Assembly: GCF_036417355.1 (NCBI RefSeq)
Contig: NZ_CP143889.1
Span: 2,294,001-2,358,000 of the forward strand
Direction of reading: 5' to 3'
Source of the DNA: Akkermansia sp. RCC_12PD
GTDB taxonomy: Bacteria > Verrucomicrobiota > Verrucomicrobiia > Verrucomicrobiales > Akkermansiaceae
Length of the DNA: 64,000 nt
Shown here: positions 52,326 through 62,515 of the stretch, piece after piece
Position numbering within the stretch: position 1 is the first letter of the stretch
Layout: each line of letters opens with the position of its first letter
Position numbers and translations under genes: made by a program
Notes under the pieces: model-generated
What the model was told of the DNA's origin: nothing
Database searches by the model: none
What the model saw: only the letters and a program-made list of their open reading frames with translations

Positions 52326-53240
52326 TTATTTTTTTCCGCCAATGGGCATGATGTGGATTTTCTTTTCAGTCATCCCCGGAGCCACGATCATGGGGCCGTA
52401 CAGGATGAAGTCCGCCGTCCCTTCAATGGGGCCGGTGGCTGCGGGGGCGGAACGCCCCGTCTTCAGGTCCAGTCTGCGTATGGCTTCCGGCTTTTTGTCC
52501 TGGGACCAGTCGCTATAGTAGAGTGCTCCGTCGCGGTAGGCCAGGCCGTCGTATTGTCCCCGTTCTCGGGAGAGTTCCGTTACTTCGCGGGAAATGGGGT
52601 TTACGGAGAGGAGCCTTCCGCTGGGCTTGCCTTTTTCGTCTGTGGCGTATTCGCAGACGTAGATGACTTTTCTTTCCGGATCCCAGGCCAGTCCGTTCGG
52701 CTTGTGGATAGGCTGTTTGGTCACCAGCTCTCCATAAGATTTGGATTCCGTGTCCACGTAAAATATCTGGTCGGTGTCCGTGGAGGAGACCATGAGCCTG
52801 CCGTTGATGAACGCCAGGTCATTGAGGAACTTCATGCGGGAAGAGGCCAGGTCCACATACCCTTCTATGGCGCCGGTTTTGGCGTCTATCTTGTAGACCA
52901 TGCTGATGTCCGTGCAGTACAGGAAGCCGTCCTTGTACAGAAGCCCCTTGGGTGCGTTCAGGGTATCCACGTCCGTGATCTTCTTCGGCTCCGTGGAACC
53001 GTAGGGAATGATTCCCAGATAGCCGTCCTTGTCCTCTTCCGTGGGCGTGAGTTTGGATCCGATAGAGGTGAAGTAGATATTGCCCTCATCATCCGCGGCT
53101 ACGCTTTCGGGATGGCCGTCAATAGAGATGGTCGCTTTTTCCAGGGGCGGAAGCGGCTTGGCGGCGTCCGGCTGTTTTTTGGCGGAAGGCGCGGCCATGG
53201 CGCCGCAGGCCAGGCACAACAGGAGGAATGGTATTTTCAT
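52326..53240 (-). CDS. Secreted SMP-30/gluconolactonase-like beta-propeller
   Basis: 304 residues from the ATG at 53240 (MKIPFLLLCLACGAMAAPSAKK), which is a signal peptide; a longer reading from 53300 adds 20 residues. The body has propeller-like repeats (ESVAADDEGNIYFTSIG, NAPKGLLYKDGFLYCTDI, KFLNDLAFINGRLMVSSTDTDQIF, NGLAWDPERKVIYVCEY, YDGLAYRDGALYYSDW). Enzymatic activity is uncertain; it may be a lactonase or a binding protein. It lies 134 nt downstream of leuA. Confidence 0.75.
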   Translation of the reverse strand: MKIPFLLLCLACGAMAAPSAKKQPDAAKPLPPLEKATISIDGHPESVAADDEGNIYFTSIGSKLTPTEEDKDGYLGIIPYGSTEPKKITDVDTLNAPKGLLYKDGFLYCTDISMVYKIDAKTGAIEGYVDLASSRMKFLNDLAFINGRLMVSSTDTDQIFYVDTESKSYGELVTKQPIHKPNGLAWDPERKVIYVCEYATDEKGKPSGRLLSVNPISREVTELSRERGQYDGLAYRDGALYYSDWSQDKKPEAIRRLDLKTGRSAPAATGPIEGTADFILYGPMIVAPGMTEKKIHIMPIGGKK

Positions 53241-53374
53241 GGGCGTGTACAGTGTTTTCAGGGGGCGGATGTTTATGGCATGGCAGATGCACGGAATCAA
53301 GCAAATAGCTCGTTGTCCGGGGAAGGGCGTTTCCCTCCCCGCCGGGGGCAGGGGAGGGGATCAAGGGCCGCTGG

Positions 53375-54931
53375 TCAGATGGCTCCCTTGTCCGCATCTG
53401 CGGGCCGGGGCATGTTTTCCATGCGGATGAAGCGGTTGACGGCATTCAAATAGGCGCGGGCGGAGGCTTCGATGACGTCCGTGGACGCACCCTTGCCCAC
53501 AATGGGCTTGGGCAGGCCGAAGTCCACATGTACCGTGACTTCTCCCAGGGCGTCCTTGCCTTCGGAAGCGGCGTTGACGCTGTAGCCCTTCAGGGTGCCT
53601 TTGCGCTTGGTGATGCGCTCAATGGCCTTGATGACGGCATCTACCGCTCCGTTGCCCGTGGAGCTGTCTTCAAACTTTTTTCCTTCCTTGATCAGTCCGA
53701 CCGTAGCCGTGGGGCGGGCGTGGCTGCCTGCCACGAATTGCAGGAAGTCCAGTTCCCAGAGGCCGGAGGAAGCGTGCAGGGAGTCGTCCACAATCGCGGA
53801 GAGGTCGTCGTCATAGACGAATTTTTTGGAGTCGCCCACTTTTTTGAAACGCTCAAAGACGGTGTTGACTTCCTCCTCCGTCAGCACGTGGCCCAGCTGC
53901 TCCAGCCTGGCCTTGACGGCGGCGCGTCCGGAGTGCTTGGTCAGCGGAAGTTCCGTGGAACCCCAGCCGACAGCCTGCGGGTCCATGACTTCGTAGGTTT
54001 CCCGGCAGTTGAGGATGCCGTGCTGGTGGATGCCGGAGGAGTGGGCGAAGGCGTTTTCCCCCACGATGGCCTTGGAGCGCTGTACCTGCATGCCGCTCAT
54101 GCGCGCCACAATGCGGGAAGTGCGGACGATTTCCTTGATGTTGATGTTGTCCCTGACATTGCCGAACTGGTCGGAACGGGTGCGCAGAGCCATGATGACT
54201 TCTTCCAGAGCCACGTTTCCGGCGCGTTCGCCAATGCCGTTGATGGTGCCTTCCACCTGCCGGGCTCCGGCGCGGATGGCGGCCAGGGAGTTGGCTACGG
54301 CCAGCCCCAGGTCGTTGTGGCAATGCACGGAAATGACGGCCTTGTCGATATTCGGCACGTTTTCCTTCAGGTGGCGGATGATGCGGTAAAATTCGTCGGG
54401 CGTTGTGTAGCCGACGGTGTCCGGAATGTTGACGGTAGTGGCCCCGGCGTCGATGACGGTTTCCACGACCTTGGTCAGGAAGTTCAGGTCCGTGCGGGAG
54501 GCGTCTTCCGGGGAAAATTCCACGTCCTGGACGAATTGTCTGGCGCAGGACACGCCTTCCGCCGCCATGCGCAGGATTTCCGTTTCCGCCTTCTTCAGCT
54601 TGAACTGCATGTGCAGTTTGCTGGTGGCCAGGAAGATGTGGATGCGCGCGCGGTCGCCTGCCGGTTCCAGGGCCCTGGCCGCCGCTTCAATGTCCGCCTT
54701 GACGCAGCGGGCCAGCCCGGCGATGCGGCATTTCTTGATTTCCGTGGCGATGGTATGCACCGCTTCAAAGTCTCCGTCCGAGATGCAGGGAAATCCTGCT
54801 TCAATGACGTCCATTCCGAGTCGTTCCATTTGACGGGCCACTTCCAATTTTTCACGGAGGTTCATGGACGCTCCGGGGCATTGTTCTCCATCGCGAAGGG
54901 TGGTGTCAAAAAAATATACTTGGTCGGACAT
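53375..54931 (-). CDS. leuA: 2-isopropylmalate synthase
   Basis: First committed enzyme of leucine synthesis: condenses acetyl-CoA with 2-oxoisovalerate. N-terminal HMGL-like barrel starts YFFDTTLRDGEQCPGASM; metal ligands are in VHCHNDLGLAVANSLAAIRAGARQVEGTINGIGERAGN. The C-terminal LeuA regulatory domain is present (LKGYSVNAASEGKDALGEVTVHVD), so leucine feedback inhibition is likely. 518 residues is normal. It is divergent from the FAH-family gene; the 140-nt spacer holds both promoters. Confidence 0.95.
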   Translation of the reverse strand: MSDQVYFFDTTLRDGEQCPGASMNLREKLEVARQMERLGMDVIEAGFPCISDGDFEAVHTIATEIKKCRIAGLARCVKADIEAAARALEPAGDRARIHIFLATSKLHMQFKLKKAETEILRMAAEGVSCARQFVQDVEFSPEDASRTDLNFLTKVVETVIDAGATTVNIPDTVGYTTPDEFYRIIRHLKENVPNIDKAVISVHCHNDLGLAVANSLAAIRAGARQVEGTINGIGERAGNVALEEVIMALRTRSDQFGNVRDNINIKEIVRTSRIVARMSGMQVQRSKAIVGENAFAHSSGIHQHGILNCRETYEVMDPQAVGWGSTELPLTKHSGRAAVKARLEQLGHVLTEEEVNTVFERFKKVGDSKKFVYDDDLSAIVDDSLHASSGLWELDFLQFVAGSHARPTATVGLIKEGKKFEDSSTGNGAVDAVIKAIERITKRKGTLKGYSVNAASEGKDALGEVTVHVDFGLPKPIVGKGASTDVIEASARAYLNAVNRFIRMENMPRPADADKGAI

Positions 54932-55075
54932 GATATGTATCAGTTAAGGGAAAACATGGTAGTATGACTCTTCCATGAAAGCAAGCCCTACGCGGGTAAT
55001 CTCCGGGCGCTCTCGTTTCAGGATAATGACAGGGCATGCCTTTGTCAGCGTGGGGACGCCTGCTATAGTGATGAG

Positions 55076-55954
55076 GTGAAAATCAGGTTTTACCTCAATG
55101 ACCAGGCGGAGCGCACCATGGCTCTGTGGAGCGAATCCCGTCAGGCTTATCTGGTGGCGGATTCCGTGCTGAAGGAAGTGGACGCCTGCATTTGCGGGGA
55201 TGCCGATTCCACAGGAGAGGAGGGGAGGCGGATAGCGGAATTCCTGGATAATCCGGCCGCCAAGGCTGTAGACCGGGACTGGATGATTGACACGGCGCTT
55301 CCCTGTTCCCCGTCCAAGCTGGTATGCCTGGGCAAGAGCTATGCCGACCACGCCCGGGAATTTGACGGCGCTTCCGTGGAGGAGCCCGCCATTTTCCTGA
55401 AAGCCACTTCCGCCATTACTTCCTGCTGTGACGTGGTTCTGTACCCTCCCGGCTGTGACAAGCTGGATTATGAAATAGAGCTGGCCGTCATCATCCGGAA
55501 TGTGTTGAAAAACGCCACCCGGGAGGAGGCTGCCCGCGCCATCAGCGGCTATACCCTGATGTGCGACTATTCCGAGCGGGCCAACCAGCTTGAGCACGGC
55601 GGCCAGTGGACCAAGGGAAAGAGCTACGACAGTTTTGCCCCGGCGGGCCCCACCTTCATTTCCGCGGAGGAACTGGGCGACGGTTCCGGAGTGCCTCTGG
55701 AATTAAAGGTAAACGGGGAAATCCGCCAGCAAGGCAATACAGCCGGACTAATCTGGCCCGTACCGGAACTGGTCGCGTATGTCTCCCGCTTCATGACGCT
55801 GTGGCCCGGCGATGTCCTTTCCACCGGCACGCCGGGCGGCGTGGGGATGGGAATGAAGCCCCCCCGCTATTTGAAGCCGGGGGATGTGGTGGAGTGGGGG
55901 AGCCCCGCCTTCGGTTATGCGTCCCAGGCCGTGGTGATTGACGATGAAGCATAG
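55076..55954 (+). CDS. Fumarylacetoacetate hydrolase family protein
   Basis: A 292-residue FAH-superfamily enzyme using a GTG start at 55076. Core motifs: KLVCLGKSYADHAREF, metal-site LDYEIELAVIIR, YTLMCDYSERANQ, and WPGDVLSTGTPGGVGMGMKPPRYLKPGDVVE. Members hydrolyse or decarboxylate acylpyruvates and related diketo acids with Mg2+. Substrate cannot be chosen from sequence. The rhodanese gene follows 65 nt later. Confidence 0.88.
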   Translation: MKIRFYLNDQAERTMALWSESRQAYLVADSVLKEVDACICGDADSTGEEGRRIAEFLDNPAAKAVDRDWMIDTALPCSPSKLVCLGKSYADHAREFDGASVEEPAIFLKATSAITSCCDVVLYPPGCDKLDYEIELAVIIRNVLKNATREEAARAISGYTLMCDYSERANQLEHGGQWTKGKSYDSFAPAGPTFISAEELGDGSGVPLELKVNGEIRQQGNTAGLIWPVPELVAYVSRFMTLWPGDVLSTGTPGGVGMGMKPPRYLKPGDVVEWGSPAFGYASQAVVIDDEA

Positions 55955-56019
55955 GAGGAAAGTTTTACCGCATTTCCCCCTGTTCCAATTTGACGTGATT
56001 AATTTCAGGCGGCAGGAAG

Positions 56020-56394
56020 ATGAAAAGGATGAAAAATGTCGTGCCCTATGTGGTGATGGTGACCGGACTGACCGCCATATTCGTGTGGTCCAAGTGGAGG
56101 CAGGCGGAGAACCGCGAGGTCCGGGCCGTATCCGTCGTAACCCCCGCTCCGGCCGCGGACGGCATCATGCTGATCGACGTCCGGACTCCGGAGGAATTCC
56201 ATGCCAGACACAGAGACGGCGCAGTAAATATCCCCGTGGATGAGGTGGAAACGCTGGCACCGCAATTGGTACCGGACAAGGATACCCTGCTTCTTTTATA
56301 CTGCCGCACGGGTAAGCGTGCGGACCGTGCCTTGGAAATCCTGAAAAAGATGGGTTATAACAGGGTGGAGAATTTGCACCGCCTGGATATGTAG
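56020..56394 (+). CDS. Membrane-anchored rhodanese-like protein
   Basis: A 124-residue protein with an N-terminal membrane helix (VVPYVVMVTGLTAIFVWSKW) and a rhodanese domain (IMLIDVRTPEEFHARHRDGAVNIPVDEVE). The active-site loop YCRTGKRADRAL contains the sulfur-carrying cysteine. It probably faces the periplasm. It may transfer sulfane sulfur or act in redox handling; the partner is unknown. It follows the FAH gene in the same direction. Confidence 0.88.
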   Translation: MKRMKNVVPYVVMVTGLTAIFVWSKWRQAENREVRAVSVVTPAPAADGIMLIDVRTPEEFHARHRDGAVNIPVDEVETLAPQLVPDKDTLLLLYCRTGKRADRALEILKKMGYNRVENLHRLDM

Positions 56395-57353
56395 GCTTTC
56401 TGCTTGAAAGCGTAAAGAGGGGGGCTTTCTCAGGCATTCTTTTTCAAAGCTCTATTTTTCCGCGGGCATCGTTCCCTCCTGCCGTCGCCTGCTAATTCCA
56501 CATGTTTTATTTTCAGGGCATTCTGCCCTGATGTGTTCGTAAACAGGCCCCCCGGAAGTTTTTCCGGCCATTCGGAGAAACGGCCTACGTCCCCATTTCC
56601 ATTCCGTGGATCTTCGTCCATGGCCGGGACATTTGTTCCTGTAGTGCGGACATTGACTGCGGGCGCAGCCTCGACGGTCCGGAGAATGTCAGGAGAATTC
56701 TTTCTCTATTGAGTGATGGCGCGGAGGATGGGGACATTATTCTCAAGGTTGAACCTGATACGGCTGTTATTGGCCGTTCATGGCTCCAGCCCATGCTGGT
56801 CAATCCTGAGATTCTTTCACCGCCTGCGGGTCACCTATCAGACCGCTTTCAGTTGTTGCTGCACCGTCCGGGGATCACGGCGGCTAAAGGGCTTTTCTCC
56901 ATCAGCGGATGTCCTTTGTTATCCCAGATTGCCATGCCCAGCCCGTTGGTCTTGAGGAAATCATCAAATCCGCGGCAGTGGGCCGTTCTGCTGCCGCTTG
57001 CAGTCAGGGTGCCCCCGGAGGATTCCGTCTCAAAAACATTACGGTCGTTTTCCTGTTTTACGGATTCCAGTTTGAGCTTGCCGGGGACGGCTTTCAGAGC
57101 GGGGACTCTACGTTTTATGACTGAACGGATAGCGTACCGTTCTTCCAGTGAAAGAGAGTAACTGACATGCATGCAGCATAGAGTCGGCAGCGTACTGATC
57201 AAGGTGCGCAAAGAAAAGTCGCCATCCTGGTGGCAACAAAAGAATGCTCCATTTTATTTTCAGGATTTTCAGCCTTTGTTTCCGATTTCCCCGGAAAAGC
57301 AAAATCCCCCGCATGGATGAATGCGGGGGAAGCTGCCGATTGGCAAGGAAGAA
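56395..57353. other. Long spacer with no intact gene apart from the fragment at 56849-57211
   Basis: About 960 nt between the rhodanese gene and clpC. The only recognisable item is the glycosidase fragment described separately. The rest (56395-56848 and 57212-57353) reads as broken frames with many stops and is probably decayed coding DNA. Confidence 0.45.
56849..57211 (-). pseudogene. Fragment of alpha-N-acetylglucosaminidase (GH89/NAGLU) N-terminal domain
   Basis: The minus-strand frame reads RYAIRSVIKRRVPALKAVPGKLKLESV, NDRNVFETESSGGTLTASGS and AHCRGFDDFLKTNGLG. This matches the NAGLU N-terminal domain: a helix ending in RxxP, then DVFEIES, then GSxGVAxCRGFYDYLKxNG. It stops after 120 residues, long before the catalytic barrel. 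A truncated, dead gene is likely. Similar enzymes act on mucin or heparan sugars, which would fit a mucin-degrading host. Confidence 0.55.
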
Positions 57354-59942
57354 TTATTCCGCCTTGGGCTTGGGTTTGCGCGGCGCCCTCTTGCGCGGCG
57401 TTTTTACCTTTGCAGCGGGTTTGTCGGCAATGTGAAGGAAATTGAGCGTTTCCGCCCCGTCCGTTTGCACGGCTTCGATCTTGTCTCCGGTCTTCACGTC
57501 TCCACGCAGCAGCGCTTCCGCCAGCGGGTCTTCCAGCAGGCGTTCGATCGCGCGGCGCATGGGGCGCGCTCCGTATTGCGGATCGTACCCGTTCTTGATG
57601 ATCAGGCTCAGGGCTTCCGGGCTCAGGGACAGGGTGATGTCCTTGGCCTTGAGGCGGGAGATGAGCTTGTCCGCCTCCAGCTGCACGATATGTTCCAAAT
57701 CGTCCCGTTCCAGCATGCGGAAAACGGAGATTTCGTCAAAGCGGTTGAGGAATTCCGGACGGAACTGTTTGCGCGCTTCCTCCAGGATTTTTTCCCTCAT
57801 GGCGGCGTAGTCCGCCTTGTCGGAGGTCATGGCCCCGAAGCCCATGGTGCTCTGCCTCTTGGCGGAGGCGGCCCCCACGTTGGAGGTCAGGATGATGATG
57901 GTGTTGCGGAAGTTGATCTTGCGGCCCAGGGAATCCGTCACGCTACCTTCCTCCAGAATCTGGAGAAGCAGGTTCATGACGTCCGGGTGGGCTTTTTCTA
58001 CTTCATCAAACAGGATGACGGAGTAGGGCCTGCGGCGCACGGCTTCCGTGAGCTGGCCGCCTTCGTCATGGCCTACGTAGCCGGGAGGCGAACCAATGAG
58101 GCGGGACGTGGTATGTTTTTCCATGTACTCGCTCATGTCCACCTGGATCAGCGCGTCCGCGGTGCCGAACATGATTTCTGCCAGGTTGCGCGCCAGGTAG
58201 GTCTTGCCTACGCCGGTAGGACCCAGGAAAAGGAAGGAGCCGATCGGGCGGCGCGGGTCCTTGATATCCGCGCGGCTGCGCCGCAGGGCACGGGCGATGG
58301 CGGAGGCCGCCTCGTCCTGGCCGATGACCTTGCTTTTCAGTTCTTCCTCCATGCGCAGAAGCTTCGTGGTTTCCTTTTCCTCCATCCGGGCCAGAGGGAT
58401 GCCGGTCCATTTGGAGAGAACGGCCATCACGTCTTCTTCCGTGACGGGGACGTAGTTGGTCTCGTAAGACGTGCGCCAGGCGTCCAGCATGTTCTGAAGT
58501 TCCCTGCCTGCCTGCTTTTCTTCGTCGCGGATATGGGCCGCTTCTTCAAAAAGCTGTGCGTCCACGGCCTGGTTCTTGCGCTCCTTGAGTTCCTCAATGT
58601 GGATCTCCATCTGGCTGATATTGTCCGGCCGGGTCATTTGGGAGACGCGCTTGCGCGCTCCCGCCTCGTCCAGGATGTCGATAGCCTTGTCCGGCAGGAA
58701 GCGCCCCGTCAGGTAGCGGTGGGAGAGCTTGGCCGCAGCTTCCACGGCGTCCTTCGTGTAGTGGACCTTGTGATGTTCCTCATACTTGGGCTGGATGCCC
58801 GCGAGTATCTTGATGGTATCCTCCACGGAAGGTTCCCCCACCTGCACCTGCTGGAAGCGGCGTTCCAGGGCGGCATCCTTCTCAATATGCTTTCTGTACT
58901 CATTGAGCGTGGTGGCGCCGATGGCCTGGAGCTCCCCGCGGGAAAGGGCGGGCTTAATGATGTTGGAGGCATCCATGGAGCCTTCCGCGGAACCGGCGCC
59001 TACGATGGTGTGCAATTCGTCGATGAAAAGGATGACGTTGCCTTCCCGGCGTATTTCGTCCATCACGGCCTTGAGCCGTTCTTCAAACTGGCCGCGGTAC
59101 TTCGTGCCCGCCACCATCAGCGCCAAGTCCAGGGAGATGACCCTCTTGCTGCGCAGGAGTTCCGGAACGTGGCCCTGGGCTATTTCCTGGGCCAGTCCTT
59201 CTACAATGGCGGTTTTGCCCACCCCGGCTTCCCCAAGCAGAACGGGGTTGTTCTTGTTCCGGCGGCATAGAATCTGAATGACGCGCTCGATTTCCGAGGA
59301 GCGGCCGATGACGGGGTCCATCTTGCCGTCGCGGGCAAGCTGGGTCATGTCGCGGCCAAACGCCTGGAGGGCGGGCGTCTTGGACTTTTGCTGTCTGGAA
59401 TAGGCCGGAGCGGTAGGTTCGTCTGACGGGATGGCGGGGGAGTCGTTTTCCTCCTCCTCGTCATCGTCGTCCGGAATGATGTTGTCTTCATCCGCATCCA
59501 TTTGGTATTTGGGCGTGAGCACGTCCAGCAGTTCCCGGCGGGCCTGTTCCAGATCCACGCCGAAATGGCGCAGAATCTGTCCGGCCACGCCGTCGCCGTC
59601 GCGGATAAGGCCCAGAAGAAGATGTTCCGTTCCCACGTAGGTATGGTTGAGTTCCTGGGCTTCCCTGTTGGCCAGGGCCAGGACCTTGCGCACCCGGGGG
59701 GTATAGGGAATGTTGCCTTCGGCCTGGGGTTCCGTGCCCCGGCCTATCTGCTGCTCCACCTGCTGGCGCACGGCGTTGAGCTCCACCCCCAGGTTTTCCA
59801 GGATGGTGACGGCCACGCCCTTGCCCAGCTTGAGGAGGCCGAGAAGAAGGTGTTCTGTTCCTATGTAGTGATGATTGAAGCGGTCCGCTTCCCGGCGCGC
59901 GTGCGCCAGTACTTGTTGCGCCCTGGGCGTAAAGTTATTCAT
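57354..59942 (-). CDS. clpC: ATP-dependent Clp protease ATPase ClpC
   Basis: An 862-residue Hsp100 unfoldase. Two Clp-N repeats ([66 protein letters not shown]) come first. Two AAA domains follow, with Walker A GEAGVGKT (about 234) and GPTGVGKT (about 579). A UVR-like middle domain ([26 protein letters not shown]) identifies ClpC rather than ClpA or ClpB. The C-terminal tail is basic ([14 protein letters not shown]), unusual and lineage-specific. With McsA/McsB upstream it should degrade arginine-phosphorylated proteins with ClpP, which is elsewhere in the genome. Confidence 0.96.
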   Translation of the reverse strand: MNNFTPRAQQVLAHARREADRFNHHYIGTEHLLLGLLKLGKGVAVTILENLGVELNAVRQQVEQQIGRGTEPQAEGNIPYTPRVRKVLALANREAQELNHTYVGTEHLLLGLIRDGDGVAGQILRHFGVDLEQARRELLDVLTPKYQMDADEDNIIPDDDDEEEENDSPAIPSDEPTAPAYSRQQKSKTPALQAFGRDMTQLARDGKMDPVIGRSSEIERVIQILCRRNKNNPVLLGEAGVGKTAIVEGLAQEIAQGHVPELLRSKRVISLDLALMVAGTKYRGQFEERLKAVMDEIRREGNVILFIDELHTIVGAGSAEGSMDASNIIKPALSRGELQAIGATTLNEYRKHIEKDAALERRFQQVQVGEPSVEDTIKILAGIQPKYEEHHKVHYTKDAVEAAAKLSHRYLTGRFLPDKAIDILDEAGARKRVSQMTRPDNISQMEIHIEELKERKNQAVDAQLFEEAAHIRDEEKQAGRELQNMLDAWRTSYETNYVPVTEEDVMAVLSKWTGIPLARMEEKETTKLLRMEEELKSKVIGQDEAASAIARALRRSRADIKDPRRPIGSFLFLGPTGVGKTYLARNLAEIMFGTADALIQVDMSEYMEKHTTSRLIGSPPGYVGHDEGGQLTEAVRRRPYSVILFDEVEKAHPDVMNLLLQILEEGSVTDSLGRKINFRNTIIILTSNVGAASAKRQSTMGFGAMTSDKADYAAMREKILEEARKQFRPEFLNRFDEISVFRMLERDDLEHIVQLEADKLISRLKAKDITLSLSPEALSLIIKNGYDPQYGARPMRRAIERLLEDPLAEALLRGDVKTGDKIEAVQTDGAETLNFLHIADKPAAKVKTPRKRAPRKPKPKAE

Positions 59943-59970
59943 ATATTATGGAAAATGTTTCTTGGTTGCA

Positions 59971-61026
59971 TTAGCTTCCGGAAAGTTCCTTCCGGATGAT
60001 GTCCGCGCGGATCTGGTCCCTGTTTTCCGAGGTTGTCTGTTCCGTGGTGGACAGGCGCGCCAGATGGGCCGGCTGAATGTTGAGTATGGTTTTATTGACG
60101 TGTTTCAATGCCTGATGGGAAAAAATGTCCAGAGACGCTCCCATCCGCAGGAAGGAGAGCAGTCCCAGCGCCTCCTGGGTGGAAAGCAGGGTGGCGTTGG
60201 TCAGCAGCCCGTAGGCGCGGGAAACGCGGTCTTTCACCTGAAGGGAGGCGGACTGGAGCAGCTTTCTGCGGGCATTCCATTCCTGGTGCGCAAGATCGGA
60301 CGTGAACCGGGTCATGCGTTCCACGATCTGTTCTTCGCTGTCGCCCAGCGTGGACTGGTTGGAAATCTGGAACAGGTTGCCGGTGGCTTCCGTGCCTTCA
60401 CCGTACAGCCCGCGCACGGTAATGTTGAGCTGCACCGCCGCCTGGACGACCTGCTGCATCTGTTCGGAGATGACCAGGCCGGGCAGGTGCATCATCACGG
60501 AGGCCCTCATGCCCGTACCCAGGTTGGTGGGGCAGGCAGTGAGGTAGCCCAGGCGCGTGTTGTATGCGTACGGAAGCTTCTCTTCCAGCCCGGAGTCTAT
60601 CCTGGACACGGCGTTCCATGCCTTCTTGAGCTGGATTCCGGGAAGGATATACTGCAGGCGCAGGTGGTCCTCTTCATTGAACAGGATGCTGGCATTCTGG
60701 TTGCGGGAAATGAGTACGGCGCAGCCTTCCGAACGGGCGGCCAGCTCCCGTGAGATGAGGTGGCGTTCCACCAGCAGCTGCTTCTGCTGCTGGTTCAGTT
60801 CGGAAAGTTCCGCGTAATAGCCGCCCTTCATGGCGGGGAGCTGGCGCGCCTCCGCGGAGGTAAGGGCCAGGGTGTCCGCGCGCTGCTGGCGCGTGGCCCA
60901 GCCGGGGAAGGGGGTAGCCGTCAGATTCCGTGCCAGGCGGATGCGGGAGGTGAGCACGATGTCGTGCTCGTCTTTGGATTCCACCATCCACTTGGCGGGA
61001 TTGTTGAGTAAATCGTCAAAGAGCAT
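59971..61026 (-). CDS. mcsB: Protein arginine kinase McsB
   Basis: A 351-residue ATP:guanido phosphotransferase-type kinase that marks proteins on arginine for ClpC. It has IVLTSRIRLARNLTATPFPGW (about 24-44), the catalytic signature LTACPTNLGTGMRASVMMHLPG with the conserved cysteine, and near the end RDQIRA. The last is the RDxxRA motif that binds phosphoarginine allosterically. It lies 28 nt upstream of clpC and follows mcsA by 5 nt, so the three are one operon. Confidence 0.94.
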   Translation of the reverse strand: MLFDDLLNNPAKWMVESKDEHDIVLTSRIRLARNLTATPFPGWATRQQRADTLALTSAEARQLPAMKGGYYAELSELNQQQKQLLVERHLISRELAARSEGCAVLISRNQNASILFNEEDHLRLQYILPGIQLKKAWNAVSRIDSGLEEKLPYAYNTRLGYLTACPTNLGTGMRASVMMHLPGLVISEQMQQVVQAAVQLNITVRGLYGEGTEATGNLFQISNQSTLGDSEEQIVERMTRFTSDLAHQEWNARRKLLQSASLQVKDRVSRAYGLLTNATLLSTQEALGLLSFLRMGASLDIFSHQALKHVNKTILNIQPAHLARLSTTEQTTSENRDQIRADIIRKELSGS

Positions 61027-61031
61027 GAAGG

Positions 61032-61568
61032 TTAATTGGTCGGCGTACGCAGTTGTTTGATTTGATCGCGCAGCTTGGCCGCCCGTTCATAATCTTCCCT
61101 TGCTACTGCCAGAGAGAGTTGTTGTTCCAGGTCGCTGATTGTTTGAGTTTCCGTTTCACGTTTTTCCGCTCTTGCGGGCGTTTTGCCGTGGTGGTGGGAG
61201 TCCGGCTGTATCTGGGCCAGGAGGGGCAGGATTTCTTCTTCAAAGACGTTGTAGCATTCACTGCATCCCAGGCGGCCCACATTCTTGTAGTCCTGAAGAG
61301 TAAAGGAGCAGATCGGGCAGTTGGTCAGGGGAAGGGACTGAAGCGCCGGAATGGGCGCGGGAGAGTCTTCTCCTCCTTTTGTGCCGAATTGCCCTTGAAG
61401 ATTCGGAAACAGTTTTTCCGCCAGATCAAAGGCGTCCGGGTCCAGCAGGCCCCGCTCCTGGGCGCATTTGGCGCAGAGGCAGAATTTGGTGGACTTGCCG
61501 TTGATGATCTGTGTCAGGAACACCGTTGCCGGTGCAGAGCATATCTCACATTTTTTCACAACCCGCAT
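61032..61568 (-). CDS. mcsA: McsA-like zinc-binding UVR-motif activator of McsB
   Basis: A 178-residue protein with paired zinc-binding CxxC motifs (CEICSAPATVF, CLCAKCAQE; CPICSFTLQDYK, GCSECYNVFEEEI) and a C-terminal UVR motif (EQQLSLAVAREDYERAAKLRDQIKQL). In McsA such modules stimulate McsB kinase and adaptor functions. The operon lacks the repressor CtsR that usually precedes it in Firmicutes, so control must differ here. Confidence 0.9.
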   Translation of the reverse strand: MRVVKKCEICSAPATVFLTQIINGKSTKFCLCAKCAQERGLLDPDAFDLAEKLFPNLQGQFGTKGGEDSPAPIPALQSLPLTNCPICSFTLQDYKNVGRLGCSECYNVFEEEILPLLAQIQPDSHHHGKTPARAEKRETETQTISDLEQQLSLAVAREDYERAAKLRDQIKQLRTPTN

Positions 61569-61635
61569 TATAAGGCCGCGCCCTGTTTTGGACTAGAAGA
61601 CTGCGTGTCATGGATTGTCATGAAAAAGGACCTTC

Positions 61636-62496
61636 TTATTGTAAAGAGGATGATTTCTTTCCGCGTTGTTTGAGTAAACCGCATCTGGAAGAATACAAAT
61701 AGGCTACACAGAAGATCACGCCCAGTACCAGAATGATGGTTGCCCCCAGGTGCCAGCCGAGAGGAAAGGAGAGGTAAAAGGCGAGCACCGAGCCGAACGC
61801 CCCGATCAATCCGCCACCCCAGAAAAGATGGGAAGGCTTGTTGGTGAGCATGTAAACCGTGGCGGCTGGCCCCACGAGCAGCCCCAGCGTCAGAAACGCC
61901 CCCACGGCCTGGAGGGAGGAGACCAGCACCAGGATGATGAGGGTGAAGATGCCGTAACTGATCAGGCGCGAGGGAATGCCCAGGGTGGTGGCGATGTCCG
62001 GGTCGAACAGGTAAATCAGGATGGGGCGCCGGAAAAGCAGCAGCGTCAGCACGCTGGCGGCGCTGATGGCGAAGGCGATCCACAGGTCGGAATCCGACAG
62101 GCTCATGATGGAGCCGAACAGCCAGTCGTCTATCTTCTGCTGGAGACCCAGCCGGACCAGGACGATGAAGCCGGCGGCAAACGCCGTGGTATGCAGGATG
62201 GACAGGGCGGTATCCTGGTTCAGCCTGGACGTGCGGGACACGAACAGGGAGCCCAGCCCCACCAGCAGGGCGGCCACCACGGCCCCCAGCAGCAGGCTCC
62301 AGCGCGTCAGGCCGAACATCAGCACGGCCACCGCGATTCCCGGCAGCAGCGCGCAGGAGAGCGTGCCGATCTGCAGCGCGGATTTTTTCAGGATCACCAG
62401 CCCGCTGACGAAGCCGTTGGCAAAGCCGATCATGAGACACGCCAGCAGGGAGCGCTGGGCGATGGGTTCCCGGAGAAATTGAAGAAAGTCGTCCAT
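61636..62496 (-). CDS. Zinc/manganese-type ABC transporter permease
   Basis: A 286-residue ABC-3 family (ZnuB-like) inner-membrane permease with about eight helices (SLLACLMIGFANGFVSGLVIL, LVSSLQAVGAFLTLGLLVGPAAT). The motif GAFLTLGLLVGPAATVYMLT is typical of metal permeases. It is the last gene of the operon znuA-like, small protein, znuC-like, znuB-like; 19 nt separate it from the ATPase gene. Confidence 0.92.
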   Translation of the reverse strand: MDDFLQFLREPIAQRSLLACLMIGFANGFVSGLVILKKSALQIGTLSCALLPGIAVAVLMFGLTRWSLLLGAVVAALLVGLGSLFVSRTSRLNQDTALSILHTTAFAAGFIVLVRLGLQQKIDDWLFGSIMSLSDSDLWIAFAISAASVLTLLLFRRPILIYLFDPDIATTLGIPSRLISYGIFTLIILVLVSSLQAVGAFLTLGLLVGPAATVYMLTNKPSHLFWGGGLIGAFGSVLAFYLSFPLGWHLGATIILVLGVIFCVAYLYSSRCGLLKQRGKKSSSLQ

Positions 62497-62515
62497 AACG
62501 TGAAAAATTGTCCGG

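Noticed and set aside
57321-59270. 649-codon plus-strand open frame
   Set aside because: It is a shadow of clpC on the other strand; long antisense frames are common in GC-rich genes.
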